A stretch of 64,000 bases of DNA from CAWEQW01 sp963811365 (GTDB taxonomy: Bacteria; Actinomycetota; Actinomycetes; Propionibacteriales; Nocardioidaceae). Shown piece after piece: positions 35,543 through 45,831 of this stretch (the stretch's first letter is position 1; every line of letters starts with the position of its first letter). A program made the position numbers and the translations under genes. The notes under the pieces were generated by a model. It had not been told where the DNA came from. It saw nothing but the letters and a program-made list of their open reading frames with translations, and did not search any database. The stretch covers positions 124,001 to 188,000 of the forward strand of contig CAWEQW010000005.1 in the NCBI GenBank assembly GCA_963811365.1. The letters run 5' to 3'.

Positions 35543-35867
35543 GTGCACGTCGAGCTGCTCGTGATCCCGCAATGCCCTGGGTCGGACGAGGCGACACGGT
35601 TGCTTCGTACCGCGCTCGACGACATCGGTCTGGCGGACACCCCGTTCACCGTTCGGATCATCGAGACCGATGACGCGGCGAGAGCCGTCCGGTTCGCGGG
35701 CTCCCCGGCCTTCCTCGTCGACGGCTTGGACCTGTTCGAGAGCGGGACGCCAACCGGCTCGATGGCCTGCCGGGTCTACCCGACACCGGCCGGTCCCGTA
35801 ACGTGCCCCGCTGCGAGCTCTCCGTCGAGGCCTCAAGGAACAAGCGGCGCGAGCGGCCGGAAGCTGA
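35543..35867 (+). pseudogene. thioredoxin-like protein, frameshifted near the C-terminus
   Basis: About 108 codons. HVELLVIPQCPGSDEATRLL, then RIIETDDAARAVRFAGSPAF and LVDGLDLFE and CRVYPTPAGP follow a small thioredoxin-like family whose first helix carries a single-Cys CPG-type site. After a frame change near 35800 the natural C-terminus (LRRGLKEQAARAAGS, stop at 35865) is found in another frame. The unshifted frame runs to 36034 with unlikely composition. A one- or two-base assembly error would restore an intact gene. Confidence 0.55.
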
Positions 35868-36149
35868 GCACGGACACCCGACCCGCCGCCAGGGCGGTGC
35901 TGGTGCTGCGGGGCGATCGACGACCCGGACCACATGGCACCTCGGTGCCACCACCCCGAGGTGGCGATGTGCCGCCGATGTGCGCGCTGGTGGTCAGGCA
36001 GGCATGGGAGGTCGAGGACCGGGACGAGACCTGAGTGCTCGTGACCAGGCGCACCCGGTTCCGCCACGTCCGCGGTGACCTGATCGACCGCACTCGCATC
36101 GGCGGCCCGTGACCGGAGGACCGCTGCGCCCGCTCGGGCGTGTCTATCC

Positions 36150-36820
36150 TCACGCGCCCGGTTCGCGCGACGCGGGCTCGGCACCTTCGGGCCAGGAGGC
36201 GACGCAGACCCGGTTGCCGGCGCGGTCGGAGAGGACCCACCACGCCGGTGCTTCAGAGTCGTCGACCACCCGACCGCCGGCCGCGAGTGCAGCCTCGAGG
36301 CGCGGTAAGGCGTGCTCACGGGCCACCGACACGTCGACGTGCATCGCGTGACGCAACGGTCTGGCCGGGTCGAGGTCCTGCATCCAGACCGTGGACCCGT
36401 GCCCGAGCGGGTCCACGCCGTTGTCGTCGGCCAGGTGTCGTAGCCCAACACGGCACGCCAGAACCCGACGTCCAGATCGCTCGGTCGGGCGGCTACCGCC
36501 AGCTGGACCTCCTGCACGGCACCACGGTCGGCGACGGCCCCGTGGCGACGAGCGACCGCGGAGATCGCCCGCGCGAGGTGCACGTGGTGCGGTTCAAGAA
36601 GCTCGACGCCCCGAGTCAGCCGCACGGTGAGGCGGCGATCAGCGAGCGTCAGCATCGCACCCGAACCGGCCACCCCGGGAACGTCGGTGATCTCAGACGC
36701 CAGGGCACTGGCCTCGGCGAGCGAGCCCATGTCGTACGCGGCCGCGGCCCCACCGTGCAGCACCACCCACTCCTCGACCCCGTCGGCCACGAGGAAGTCC
36801 CGCCATCCCTGCCTGCTCAT
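36150..36820 (-). pseudogene. pterin-dehydratase-like/VOC fusion protein, frameshifted
   Basis: Minus-strand reading from ATG 36820 (MSRQGWRDFLVADGVEEWVV) gives an N-terminal domain like 4a-hydroxytetrahydrobiopterin dehydratase (GSGAMLTLADRRLTVRLTRG). A VOC domain follows: RPSDLDVGFWRAVLGYD, frame change near 36440, then VDPLGHGSTVWMQDLDPARP and WWVLSDRAGNRVCVASWP. This two-domain layout is common in actinobacteria. A single indel separates the halves, so either a young pseudogene or a sequencing error. Confidence 0.65.
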
Positions 36821-37126
36821 GACGACACCACACCACAGACCCGGCCCAGCGCGTCCACGGAACGCGCTGCTCCAGCCGCGTGGAGAGGCGGCAGCCGGGC
36901 ACCAACGGACGGGGGAGGGGTGAACCCGAGACCGTCTGAAGGCGTTGGCCCGACAGACATTCGGCACGAGCGTGTCAAGGGGGTCAAGGCGGGCCCGGTC
37001 GTCGCTCTCTTGGTCGCCCGGACCCCGTGACAAAGCGAGAGCCACCGGACCGATAACCAGCCTCCATGCTCGGCTGGCGTCGTGCAGACCCCGAGGGACC
37101 GGGGTCGGTGCGTCATCCTGTTTCGA
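36821..37126. other. intergenic region, no gene recognised
   Basis: About 300 bases between the frameshifted VOC gene and the hairpin that follows the ABC ATPase gene. No coding bias or RNA gene seen. Confidence 0.3.
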
Positions 37127-37155
37127 TCAGGGCGCCGGCGGAGCCGGCGCCCTGA
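37127..37155 (-). terminator. perfect 13-bp hairpin after the ABC ATPase gene
   Basis: TCAGGGCGCCGGC and GCCGGCGCCCTGA flank a GGA loop. It lies ~60 bases beyond the stop (37217) of the minus-strand ABC ATPase gene. There is no T-tract, but the stem is very stable, as in many actinobacterial terminators. Confidence 0.6.
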
Positions 37156-37216
37156 CGAAGTGAAGAGAGTGCTCACCTGGAGGGCGGAGGTCGGGTTCGG
37201 TCGCTTCGGGGCATGC

Positions 37217-38302
<1,086 letters not shown>

Positions 38303-38595
38303 CACACACCAACTCCTCCACCGGCAGGAACGTGCCGGACGATCCGTTGTGAAGAACACGCGGGCCCGTCCCGCGCGCGACTGAGGGAGGGCATGGTGCC
38401 GCTGACCTCAGCCATCGGTGCGAACGTCGATGAGCTGGATGCGCATGGCCCGCGCAGTCTGGGGCAACCGCCGGGGGTCCGACGTCGCCGAGAAGGGATG
38501 GGATGGCCCTGCCCCGGAGACGGCCGGGCTTGAGAGTGGTGGCCAGCGGCACGGAGGTAGAACCGGTCCGTGTCGCTGGTGACGGGGGTGCTGCT
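38303..38595. other. intergenic region, no gene recognised
   Basis: Contains the upstream region of the ABC ATPase gene and then the flank of the ROK fragment. No recognisable gene, RNA or repeat. Confidence 0.3.
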
Positions 38596-38931
38596 TCACG
38601 GCGCCTCCATGGTCGGGCGGTCGGCGGAACCGCCGTCTCGGAGGGCGGGTGCTCCGTTCATCGCACGGTCCTGGACCTGGTTCAGCGCGAGTCGGATGGC
38701 GCCTGTGGCAACCACTGACTCACCCAGGGTTGAGCAGGCGATGCGTGGCGGGGTGTATGTCAGTGCGTCGAGGCGTTCGGTGATCGACGGGAGCACAGGC
38801 TTCATGGCCTGCGCGACACCGCCGCAGATCACCAGCAGGTCAGGATTGAGCAGGGTGGAAAGCACGGCGACGACTCGGGCGAGCCGGTCGGCGAGTCGCT
38901 CGGTGGCCCCGGCCTCGTGAGGCCCTGAGCG
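38596..38931 (-). pseudogene. ROK-family protein, C-terminal fragment
   Basis: Minus-strand codons read ADRLARVVAVLSTLLNPDLL, then VICGGVAQAMKPVLPSITER and STLGESVVATGAIRLALNQV, the C-terminal ~90 residues of a ROK sugar kinase/repressor. The ATP-binding and Cys-rich zinc parts that should precede it are gone. At 38931 the sequence changes abruptly to a different gene fragment on the plus strand. Confidence 0.65.
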
Positions 38932-39161
38932 ACGAGTTATGGACGGCCGACTCGCTGCAGCTGACCGGCGACGGCCTGCTGGCGGCGGTCTCCGACAGCA
39001 TCGACGGTGCGGCCGAGCTGGCTCGCACCTGCGTCGACATGCTGGGGGAGCGGAGCTGGGAAGGCGACCGGGAGCTGGCCGAAGCCCTGACAGCGGCGCT
39101 CGGCGACGGCCCGACTCCGATGCTGCGGCCACTGCCGGTGGACCTGGAGGGCTCGCCATGA
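38931..39161 (+). pseudogene. hypothetical protein, C-terminal fragment upstream of UPF0158 gene
   Basis: Plus-strand codons read SDELWTADSLQLTGDGLLAA, then VSDSIDGAAELARTCVDMLG and DRELAEALTAALGDGPTPML, with strong codon bias and a TGA at 39159 overlapping the ATG of the next gene (ATGA). No start exists because the sequence abuts the ROK fragment at 38931. The ATGA overlap shows the two genes once formed an operon. Confidence 0.5.
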
Positions 39162-39345
39162 TCCTGGAGGGCGACCCCGTGCACGGCGGCGGTCGGATCG
39201 ACCTCCGCACCGGCGAGGTCTGGCCGCAGTCCGCGATCGAATACGCCGAGGAGGTCGGTGAGATCGACGAGGACGACGACCCCGACCGGTGGCTGTGGGT
39301 GCACTGCGAGGGGTCGCACGACGGTTACCGCGACATGGAGTGTGC
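39158..39345 (+). pseudogene. UPF0158-family protein, N-terminal fragment
   Basis: Reads MILEGDPVHGGGRIDLRTGE, then VWPQSAIEYAEEVGEIDEDD and RWLWVHCEGSHDGYRDME, which matches the start of UPF0158 proteins (LxTGEVWP and YRDME blocks). Similarity stops near 39345, and the frame then runs on to 39526 without family features. Truncated; function of the family unknown. Confidence 0.55.
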
Positions 39346-39824
39346 GTGCGTCCGGAGTAGCGGGCCAGGAACGACACCGCGGCGAGTCGGGCTGGCGACA
39401 TTGACATCGGCTGGAACGGCAACAGTGGTGCGTGTGGGCATGGTGGTCACCTCGTGCGGCGACTGCGGGTCAGCCTCGACCCGGTCGCCGCTGGCGCGGC
39501 GAGGCTCACTGGCGTTTCGACGCTAGGACTGATGGCGGCGTTCCCGTCGCGACGAGCGCCGACGTGGGTGATCCAGTTCTCGCAGCACGACCCGAATGAC
39601 CCGGTACAACGAAGGCGTCACGAGGCTGCTGGTCGACGACGGCCAGGTGTACGGCATGGTCGCCGTCGAGCTGGTCACCGCCATCGCCCTGGTGCGGCTC
39701 GTTGGTCTGACCGAAGACCGCCGAGCCCGAACCATCCAGCGAACATCTGCGAATCGAGCCGAGAGGCCTTCCCTCGCGCCTACTTCGGAGTAACACTCGA
39801 CAGTAACTGTGAAGGGAGAGGCCG
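39346..39824. other. intergenic region, no gene recognised
   Basis: Between the truncated UPF0158 gene and the acyl-CoA dehydrogenase. Short open frames on both strands lack family features. The promoter of the dehydrogenase should be in the last part. Confidence 0.3.
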
Positions 39825-41777
39825 GTGGCTGCTGAAGAGACGCGAATCCACGTCAGCGAACGGCAGGCCCGCGAGGTGGCGGAGGCAGCGAGGGAGACCG
39901 AGTGGGCCCGGCCGAGCTTCGCGAAGGGTCTCTACCTCGGCCGCTTCGACCTGTCCCTGATCCACCCGTACCCACGGGTGCCGGCCGCGCAGGCCGCGGA
40001 GGGTGGGACGTTCCTCCGCGAGCTGGAGGAGGTCTGCCGGAAGATGGACGGGCGGCGCATCGAGCGCGAGTCCCGGATCCCCGACGAGTACGTCAAGGAG
40101 CTGACCGGGCTCGGGGTGTTCGGGATCAAGATCCCGCGCGAGTACGGTGGGCTGGGCCTGTCGATGTACTTCTACGGCCGGGCGCTGGTGATGCTCGGGT
40201 CGGTGCATGGCAGCGTCGCGGCGCTGGTCTCGGCGCACCAGTCGATCGGCGTGCCCGAGCCGGTGAAGATGTTCGGCACCGAGGAGCAGAAGAGCCAGTA
40301 CCTGCCCCGTTGCGCCGCCGGCGCGATCTCGGCATTCCTGCTCACCGAGCCCGACGTGGGCTCCGACCCGGCGCGGATGGGGGCTACCGCCACGCCCACC
40401 GAGGACGGTAGCGGCTACCTCCTCGACGGCGTGAAGCTGTGGACCACCAACGGGGTGGTGGCCGAGCTGCTCGTGGTGATGGCCCGGGTGCCTGCCCACA
40501 CCGGCGGGAAGGGCGGGATCACCGCCTTCGTGGTCGAGTCCGACTCCCCGGGCATCACCGTGGAGAACCGGAACGCCTTCATGGGGCTGCGGGGCATCGA
40601 GAACGGGGTCACCCGGTTCCACGAGGTCCGGGTGCCGGCGGCGAACCGGCTCGGCCGCGAGGGCGAGGGCCTGAAGATCGCGCTCACCACGCTGAACACC
40701 GGCCGCCTGTCCCTGCCGGCCATGTGCACGGGCGCAGGCAAGTGGTGCCTGAAGATCGCCCGGGAGTGGTCCGCGGCACGCGTGCAGTGGGGACGCCCGG
40801 TCGGCGAGCACGCCGCGGTCGCCCAGAAGCTGTCGTTCATCGCCGCGACCACCTTCGCGATGGAGGCGGTGCTCGACCTGTCCACCCAGATGGCCGACGC
40901 CGGCACCAAGGACATCCGGATCGAGGCGGCCCTCGCGAAGCTGTGGGCCACCGAGATGGCCTGGCTGGTGGCCGACGAGCTGGTCCAGATCCGCGGCGGG
41001 CGCGGGTACGAGACCGCCGAGTCGCTGGCAGCGCGCGGCGAGCGGGCCGTGCCGGCCGAACAGCTGCTGCGCGACCTGCGGATCAACCGGATCTTCGAGG
41101 GCTCCACGGAGATCATGCACCTGCTGATCGCGCGTGAGGCGGTCGACGCACACCTGGCGGCCGCGGGCGACCTGGCCTCCCACGACGCGACCGTGCAGGA
41201 CAAGGCCCGGGCCGCGGTCAAGGCGAGCGGCTTCTACGGGAAGTGGTTCCCCCCGCTGGTCGCCGGCAAGGGCACGGTGCCCACGTCGTACGCACAGTTC
41301 GGACCGCTGGCCAAGCACCTGCGGTACGTCGAGCGGGCGTCCCGCAAGCTGGCCCGGAACACCTTCTACGCGATGGGCCGGTGGCAGGCGAGGCTGGAGT
41401 ACAAGCAGGTGTTCCTGGCCCGGATCGTGGACATCGGCGCCGAGCTGTTCGCGATGGCCGCGGCCTGCTCGCGCGCCGCCCAGGTCCGCGACACCGAACC
41501 CGAGCACGCCCGGTCGGCGTACCAGCTCGCCGACGCGTTCTGCGCCCAGGCGCGGATGCGGGTCGACCGGCGGTTCGCCGAGCTGTGGGACAACGCCGAC
41601 GAGGAGGACGGCAAGCTCAGCCGGGCGGTGCTCGCCGGCGACGCCAGCTGGCTGGAGGCCGGGGTCCTCGACACCTCGGAGGGCACAGGACCGTGGATCG
41701 CGGAATGGACCCGCGGCCCGTCGGAGGCGGCGAACGTGGCGCGCAGGTACGACACCACGCCCCGGGTCACACCGTGA
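39825..41777 (+). CDS. acyl-CoA dehydrogenase, long form
   Basis: 650 residues from GTG 39825, with GAAGGGAGAGG upstream. ACAD fold: IPDEYVKELTGLGVFGIKIP, GGLGLSMYFYGRALVML, the FAD-contact block SAFLLTEPDVGSDPARM, and KLWTTNG. The catalytic-base region is LRINRIFEGSTEIMHLLIAR with Glu in FEGSTE. A ~200-residue C-terminal extension (FPPLVAGKGTVPTSYAQFGP onwards) is like the ACAD9/VLCAD group. Oxidises acyl-CoA to trans-2-enoyl-CoA in beta-oxidation. No electron-transfer flavoprotein gene is adjacent. Confidence 0.9.
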   Translation: MAAEETRIHVSERQAREVAEAARETEWARPSFAKGLYLGRFDLSLIHPYPRVPAAQAAEGGTFLRELEEVCRKMDGRRIERESRIPDEYVKELTGLGVFGIKIPREYGGLGLSMYFYGRALVMLGSVHGSVAALVSAHQSIGVPEPVKMFGTEEQKSQYLPRCAAGAISAFLLTEPDVGSDPARMGATATPTEDGSGYLLDGVKLWTTNGVVAELLVVMARVPAHTGGKGGITAFVVESDSPGITVENRNAFMGLRGIENGVTRFHEVRVPAANRLGREGEGLKIALTTLNTGRLSLPAMCTGAGKWCLKIAREWSAARVQWGRPVGEHAAVAQKLSFIAATTFAMEAVLDLSTQMADAGTKDIRIEAALAKLWATEMAWLVADELVQIRGGRGYETAESLAARGERAVPAEQLLRDLRINRIFEGSTEIMHLLIAREAVDAHLAAAGDLASHDATVQDKARAAVKASGFYGKWFPPLVAGKGTVPTSYAQFGPLAKHLRYVERASRKLARNTFYAMGRWQARLEYKQVFLARIVDIGAELFAMAAACSRAAQVRDTEPEHARSAYQLADAFCAQARMRVDRRFAELWDNADEEDGKLSRAVLAGDASWLEAGVLDTSEGTGPWIAEWTRGPSEAANVARRYDTTPRVTP

Positions 41778-42198
41778 CCCCGGCCGGGACCGCGTAGCGG
41801 GCGTACGCGTCCGAGGTACGGCACACGGGCTGGCCAGCCCGAGGACTTCGTGGTGGCCCCAACCCGGAGCCGGAGCCGGAGCAACGGCGCTGCCGGGACG
41901 GCCGGCATGGATGGAGCAGCAAGCTCCCGAGCAGCAGCCAGCCACCGCGCGAGCCGGCGACTCGAACCTGCCGGCGAACGATCGAATCTGGCGATGAGCG
42001 GTTGACTATCTGCCGCGACTGCGTCTCGGTTCGATACGCGGCAACGATGCGAGCACTCTCCTACTCCACGCGATGGCGCTGCGCACCCTGAACCGGCGTC
42101 CGCTGATCTGCCGCGGGTCGGATGGCGGCAAAGCGTCCGCTCCTGGCGTGACGCTGCAATCACACGACGCTGTCACTGGCGGGCAGCTGAGGCCTAGC
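41778..42198. other. intergenic region, nothing recognised
   Basis: More than 400 bases between the dehydrogenase and the serine operon. No gene or RNA recognised; the promoter-proximal palindrome is listed separately. Confidence 0.35.
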
Positions 42199-42217
42199 CG
42201 TTGCGTAAAACGCAACA
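42199..42217. promoter_or_regulatory. palindrome upstream of the serine operon
   Basis: GTTGCGTAAAACGCAAC (7-base arms around AAA) lies about 95 bases before the serA-like start, and a further half-site GCGCAAC occurs 14 bases later near 42229. The AT-rich centre and repeat of the half-site fit an operator for a dimeric regulator. Confidence 0.5.
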
Positions 42218-42311
42218 AGATGTGTATGGCGCAACACGGTCCGGGGTCGTTATGGTCGGCGCACGGCGCCGTCACCGGCCGCGGGCCGGGTCATGTTCTT
42301 GGAGGAACACC

Positions 42312-43316
42312 ATGCGAGTCCTCGTCGCCGACAAGCTCCCCGCGAACTTCCCTGCCGCGATGCGTGCCGCTGGTCACCAGTGTGTCGTCGAACCGGAGCT
42401 GTCCGAGGCAAACCTGGCAGGGGCAGTCAGCGGCATCGATGTCCTGGTGGTGCGGAGCACGCGGGTCACCGCGGACGCGCTGCGCTCGGCCGAGCGACTG
42501 CGGCTGGTGGTGCGTGCCGGGTCGGGGACGAACAACATCGACTGTGACGAGGCCACGCGGCGAGGCGTGCTGGTGGCGAACGTCCCGGGACGCAACGCGG
42601 TGGCGGTCGCAGAGCTGACCATGGGCCTGCTGCTGGCGGTGGACCGGGCGATCGTCGCCAACACGAACGAGCTGCGCGCGGGCCACTGGGACAAGAAGCG
42701 GTTCGGCGCGGTCGGGCGCGGCCTGTACGGGCGGCGCCTGGGCATCGTCGGGCTGGGCAACATCGGGCTGGCCGTAGCGGAACGCGCCGCCGGATTCGGC
42801 ATGTCGGTGCTGGGGCAGGCGCAGGGGACTCGCTCGGCGGCGGCCACCCGCCGGATCGACGAGCTCGGCATCGAGCTGGTTCCCGACCTGATGACGCTGG
42901 CCTCCGAGGTGGACGTTCTCACGTTGCACGTGCCCCTGACCACACAGACCCGAGCGATGGTCGGCGCCGCGGTGCTTGACGCGCTGCAGCCGGGCATCCT
43001 GCTCAACACCTCCCGTGCGGAGGTCGTCGACACCGAGGAGTTGATCGCCAGGCTGGACGGGAGGCTGCTGTCCGCCGGCCTGGACGTGTTTCCCGACGAG
43101 CCGGGGTCCGGCACGGCGGACTGGCGTTCGGCCCTCGCCGCCCATCCCGCTGTGGTCGGCACCCACCACATCGGCGCCTCGACCGAGCAGGCACAGGAGG
43201 CGGTCGCCGAAGGCGTTGTCGAAGTCATCACCGCCTACACCGACGGCGAGCTCGTCAACGTGGTGAACCCGCTGGCTCGGAACGGGGCCGTGTCCCCGAC
43301 CGGGGCCGTCGGATGA
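42312..43316 (+). CDS. serA: D-3-phosphoglycerate dehydrogenase-like 2-hydroxyacid dehydrogenase
   Basis: 334 residues. VVRAGSGTNNIDCDEATRRG and AVAVAELTMGLLLAVDRAIV are the substrate-domain signatures; GLYGRRLGIVGLGNIGLAVA is the NAD fold; GTHHIGASTEQAQEAVAEGV carries the catalytic His. It lacks a C-terminal ACT/regulatory domain, so serine feedback is not expected. Oxidises 3-phosphoglycerate to 3-phosphohydroxypyruvate, judged by the serC neighbour overlapping its stop. GGAGGAA lies just before ATG 42312. Confidence 0.85.
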   Translation: MRVLVADKLPANFPAAMRAAGHQCVVEPELSEANLAGAVSGIDVLVVRSTRVTADALRSAERLRLVVRAGSGTNNIDCDEATRRGVLVANVPGRNAVAVAELTMGLLLAVDRAIVANTNELRAGHWDKKRFGAVGRGLYGRRLGIVGLGNIGLAVAERAAGFGMSVLGQAQGTRSAAATRRIDELGIELVPDLMTLASEVDVLTLHVPLTTQTRAMVGAAVLDALQPGILLNTSRAEVVDTEELIARLDGRLLSAGLDVFPDEPGSGTADWRSALAAHPAVVGTHHIGASTEQAQEAVAEGVVEVITAYTDGELVNVVNPLARNGAVSPTGAVG

Positions 43317-43348
43317 ACCGTGCGATGGACGAAGGGAGGAACGGGTCG

Positions 43349-44431
43349 ATGAACCGGGTCAGGAACTTCTGTGCAGGGCCGTGCACGCTCCCGACCGAGG
43401 TGCTCGCCGAGGTCCAGGCCGAGCTGCTGGACTTTGGGGGCAGCGGCATGTCGCTGATCGAGATGAGCCACCGCAGCCCGGAGTACGACGCGGTCCACCA
43501 GGACGCCCTGGACCGGCTCCGGCGCGCGCTCGATGTGCCGGACGACTTCGAGGTGCTGTTAGTGCAAGGCGGTGGCCTGCTGCAGTTCGCGATGGTGCCG
43601 ATGAACCTGGTGTCCGCCGGGTCGACGGCCGGCTACGTCCGGTCCGGCGCCTGGGGCAACGCGGCCTACTCCGACGGGGCACGCGCCGGGTCGGCGTACC
43701 TGGCCTGGGACGGGCAGGACACGGGCTTCACGCGGATGCCCAGGCCGGACGAGATCGAGGTCCGGCCCGACGCCCGCTACGTGCACGTCACGTCGAACGA
43801 GACCATCGAAGGGATCGAGCTGCGCAAGCTCCCGGAGCTCCCGGTGCCGCTGGTGGTCGACATGTCCTCGGACTTCCTCACCCGCAGCCTCGAGTGGGAA
43901 CGGTGCGACGTCGTCTACGGCGGCGTGCAGAAGAACCTGGGGCCTGCGGGACTGGCTGTGGTGGTGGTCCGGCGCAGCGCGTTGGAGGAGTCCCCCGCGG
44001 AACTGCCGTCGTACCTGAGCTTCCCCGCCCACGCGAAGACGCGAAGCCTGCTGAACACCCCGCCGATGTTCTCGGTCTACGTGATGGGCAAGATGCTCTG
44101 CTGGATCGAGGAACGAGGCGGCCTGCACGGCATGGCGCAGCGGGCAGAGCGCCGGTCCGGTCTCCTCTACGACGTCATCGAGGCCAGCGGCGGCTTCTAC
44201 AGCAGCCCGGCGGATCGGCAGGACAGGTCCCGGACCAACGTGGTGTTCCGGATGGCCGACCCCGACCACGACGCGCGCTTCCTCGCCGACGCCGCCTCCT
44301 CGGGGCTGGTGAACCTCAAGGGTCACCGGAGCGTCGGCGGGATGCGCGCCAGCATCTACAACGCAATGCCCGACGAGGGGGTGGAGGAGCTTGCTGACTT
44401 CATGCGGGACTTCGCCAAGGCCGCCGGATGA
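43349..44431 (+). CDS. serC: phosphoserine aminotransferase
   Basis: 360 residues, the usual length. The start motif NFCAGPCTLPTEVLAEVQAE, then GGSGMSLIEMSHRSPEYD and VQGGGLLQFAMVPMNL, is SerC-specific. The PLP lysine is in GGVQKNLGPAG near residue 195. Converts 3-phosphohydroxypyruvate and glutamate to phosphoserine. ATG 43349 is chosen for its GGGAGG site; an ATG at 43313 overlapping the serA stop would add 12 residues. It is second in the serA-serC-DUF1015 operon. Confidence 0.92.
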   Translation: MNRVRNFCAGPCTLPTEVLAEVQAELLDFGGSGMSLIEMSHRSPEYDAVHQDALDRLRRALDVPDDFEVLLVQGGGLLQFAMVPMNLVSAGSTAGYVRSGAWGNAAYSDGARAGSAYLAWDGQDTGFTRMPRPDEIEVRPDARYVHVTSNETIEGIELRKLPELPVPLVVDMSSDFLTRSLEWERCDVVYGGVQKNLGPAGLAVVVVRRSALEESPAELPSYLSFPAHAKTRSLLNTPPMFSVYVMGKMLCWIEERGGLHGMAQRAERRSGLLYDVIEASGGFYSSPADRQDRSRTNVVFRMADPDHDARFLADAASSGLVNLKGHRSVGGMRASIYNAMPDEGVEELADFMRDFAKAAG

Positions 44432-44459
44432 ACGGTCCGGACTCTCGCGGGACCGACCC

Positions 44460-45629
44460 ATGACGCTGGTGCGCCCCGTGCATGCACACGTGGTGACTGC
44501 GCCCTGGGCAGCCCGGGTGGTCAGTCCCCTTCACGACGTGCTGACCGAGAGCGAACGCCGAGCGATCCTGGCCGACAACCCCGACAGCTACCTGCACGTC
44601 ACGAGCGACCCGGTCGACCTGCCCGGCGCGCTCGGCGACGCCCCAGCCGACGCAGCGCAGGCACGTGCGCTCCGCCGCCTGCTCGACGAGGGCGCCTACC
44701 AACTTCTGTCGGAACCCGGCCTCTTCGTCTACCGGATGCGGGAGGACGGCGCCGAGCACACCGGCGTCGTCGCCAGCGTCGACCTGGCCGGGTTCTCCGA
44801 CGGGCGCGTTCTCGGTCACGAGCGCGTCCAGGCGGCACGCGTGGAGGGCCTGATGCGTCACTACGAGCGGGTGCCGATGCGCTCCGAGCTCGTGGCGCTC
44901 TTCCACCGGACCGATCCGGCGGTCGCCGAGCTGACCGCGCGCGTCGGCGCGGAGCCCGCGCTCATCGAGTTCACCGATGCCGGTGGGATCGAGCAGGCCG
45001 TGTGGCGAGCCGGCCCCGAGGAGTCAGCCACGTTGGCGCGGCTCCTGGACAGCCACCGGCACTACATCGCCGACGGCCACCACCGGGTCGCCGCCGCGCT
45101 CCGCTGCTGGGAACGCGACGGGAAGCCTGAGGGCGGCTCCGTCCTCTGTGCGCTCTACCCCCAGGACCAGGTCTTCCTGCACGCCTTCCACCGACGCATC
45201 CGCGGTCCCGTCGACGTCCCGGGGCTACTGGACGCCCTCGAGCCGCACTTCGACGTACGCAGTGTCGCCGGGCCCGCCATCAGCGCAGGGTCCCTCGGTC
45301 TGTACGCCGCCGGCTGCTGGCGGCTGATGACGCCCCGAGGAGCCCGGCGACTGCCCGGAGTGGCAGGCCTGGCTGTCACCCTGCTCGAGGACCGCGTTCT
45401 CCGGACCGTCCTCGCGATCGGCGACGACGATCCGAGGCTCAGCTACGTCCCCGACCTCAGGGACCTCGAGCCCACCATCTGTGCCTGCGACCAAGACGGC
45501 GGCGTGCTGTTCACCCTGCACGCCCCGGACATCGAGGACCTGATTTCCGTCGCGGAACGGCATGAGGTGATGAGCCCCAAGGCGACCTACGTGAAGCCGA
45601 AACCCCGCACCGGCGTCTTCCTCAGTTAG
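44460..45629 (+). CDS. DUF1015-family protein in serine operon
   Basis: 389 residues. The hallmark RHYIADGHHRVAAALRCWER near residue 205 identifies DUF1015; VVTAPWAARVVSPLHDVLTE and VRIRG-type spacing also fit. It begins 28 bases after serC and should be co-transcribed. Its biochemical role is not settled from sequence. With serA and serC but no serB phosphatase in the operon, a step handling serine or phosphoserine is a reasonable guess (inference). Confidence 0.82.
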   Translation: MTLVRPVHAHVVTAPWAARVVSPLHDVLTESERRAILADNPDSYLHVTSDPVDLPGALGDAPADAAQARALRRLLDEGAYQLLSEPGLFVYRMREDGAEHTGVVASVDLAGFSDGRVLGHERVQAARVEGLMRHYERVPMRSELVALFHRTDPAVAELTARVGAEPALIEFTDAGGIEQAVWRAGPEESATLARLLDSHRHYIADGHHRVAAALRCWERDGKPEGGSVLCALYPQDQVFLHAFHRRIRGPVDVPGLLDALEPHFDVRSVAGPAISAGSLGLYAAGCWRLMTPRGARRLPGVAGLAVTLLEDRVLRTVLAIGDDDPRLSYVPDLRDLEPTICACDQDGGVLFTLHAPDIEDLISVAERHEVMSPKATYVKPKPRTGVFLS

Positions 45630-45831
45630 AGCAGGAGGTGACCGTGCAATGCACTCGCCGTCCAAGTGACTCGGCTTCGTCGTTGGCGTACGCCAGGACC
45701 TCGAGAACGAGGTGCTGCACTCCGGTGGTCGCGTAGTCGGTCGCGTGGTCGCGGATCAGTTGGAGATGCTCCTGGTCGACGGTCTTGGACCAATCGTGGG
45801 TTGTGTTCGTCCAGGCGGCCTGCTCTCCCAT
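45622..45831 (-). pseudogene. GHKL-ATPase/gyrase-B-like N-terminal fragment
   Basis: About 65 codons: HDWSKTVDQEHLQLIRDHAT, then GVQHLVLEVLAYANDEAESL. The E-x-L-A-Y-A-N-D-E-A block resembles the first ATP-binding helix (E-N/D motif) of topoisomerase-II-type GHKL proteins. The reading frame ends within DUF1015's last codons, so the rest of the ATPase is missing. Identification rests on one short motif. Confidence 0.38.

Noticed and set aside
36140..37030. Plus-strand 296-codon frame opposite the VOC fusion gene
   Set aside because: Arg/Gly-rich shadow of a gene recognisable on the minus strand.
39596..39793. 65-codon plus-strand frame before the acyl-CoA dehydrogenase
   Set aside because: Hydrophobic stretch only; no ribosome site and no conserved motif.
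39780..41945. 721-codon minus-strand frame opposite the acyl-CoA dehydrogenase
   Set aside because: Shadow of a well-conserved ACAD gene. The composition is His/Leu/Gly-rich without family features.
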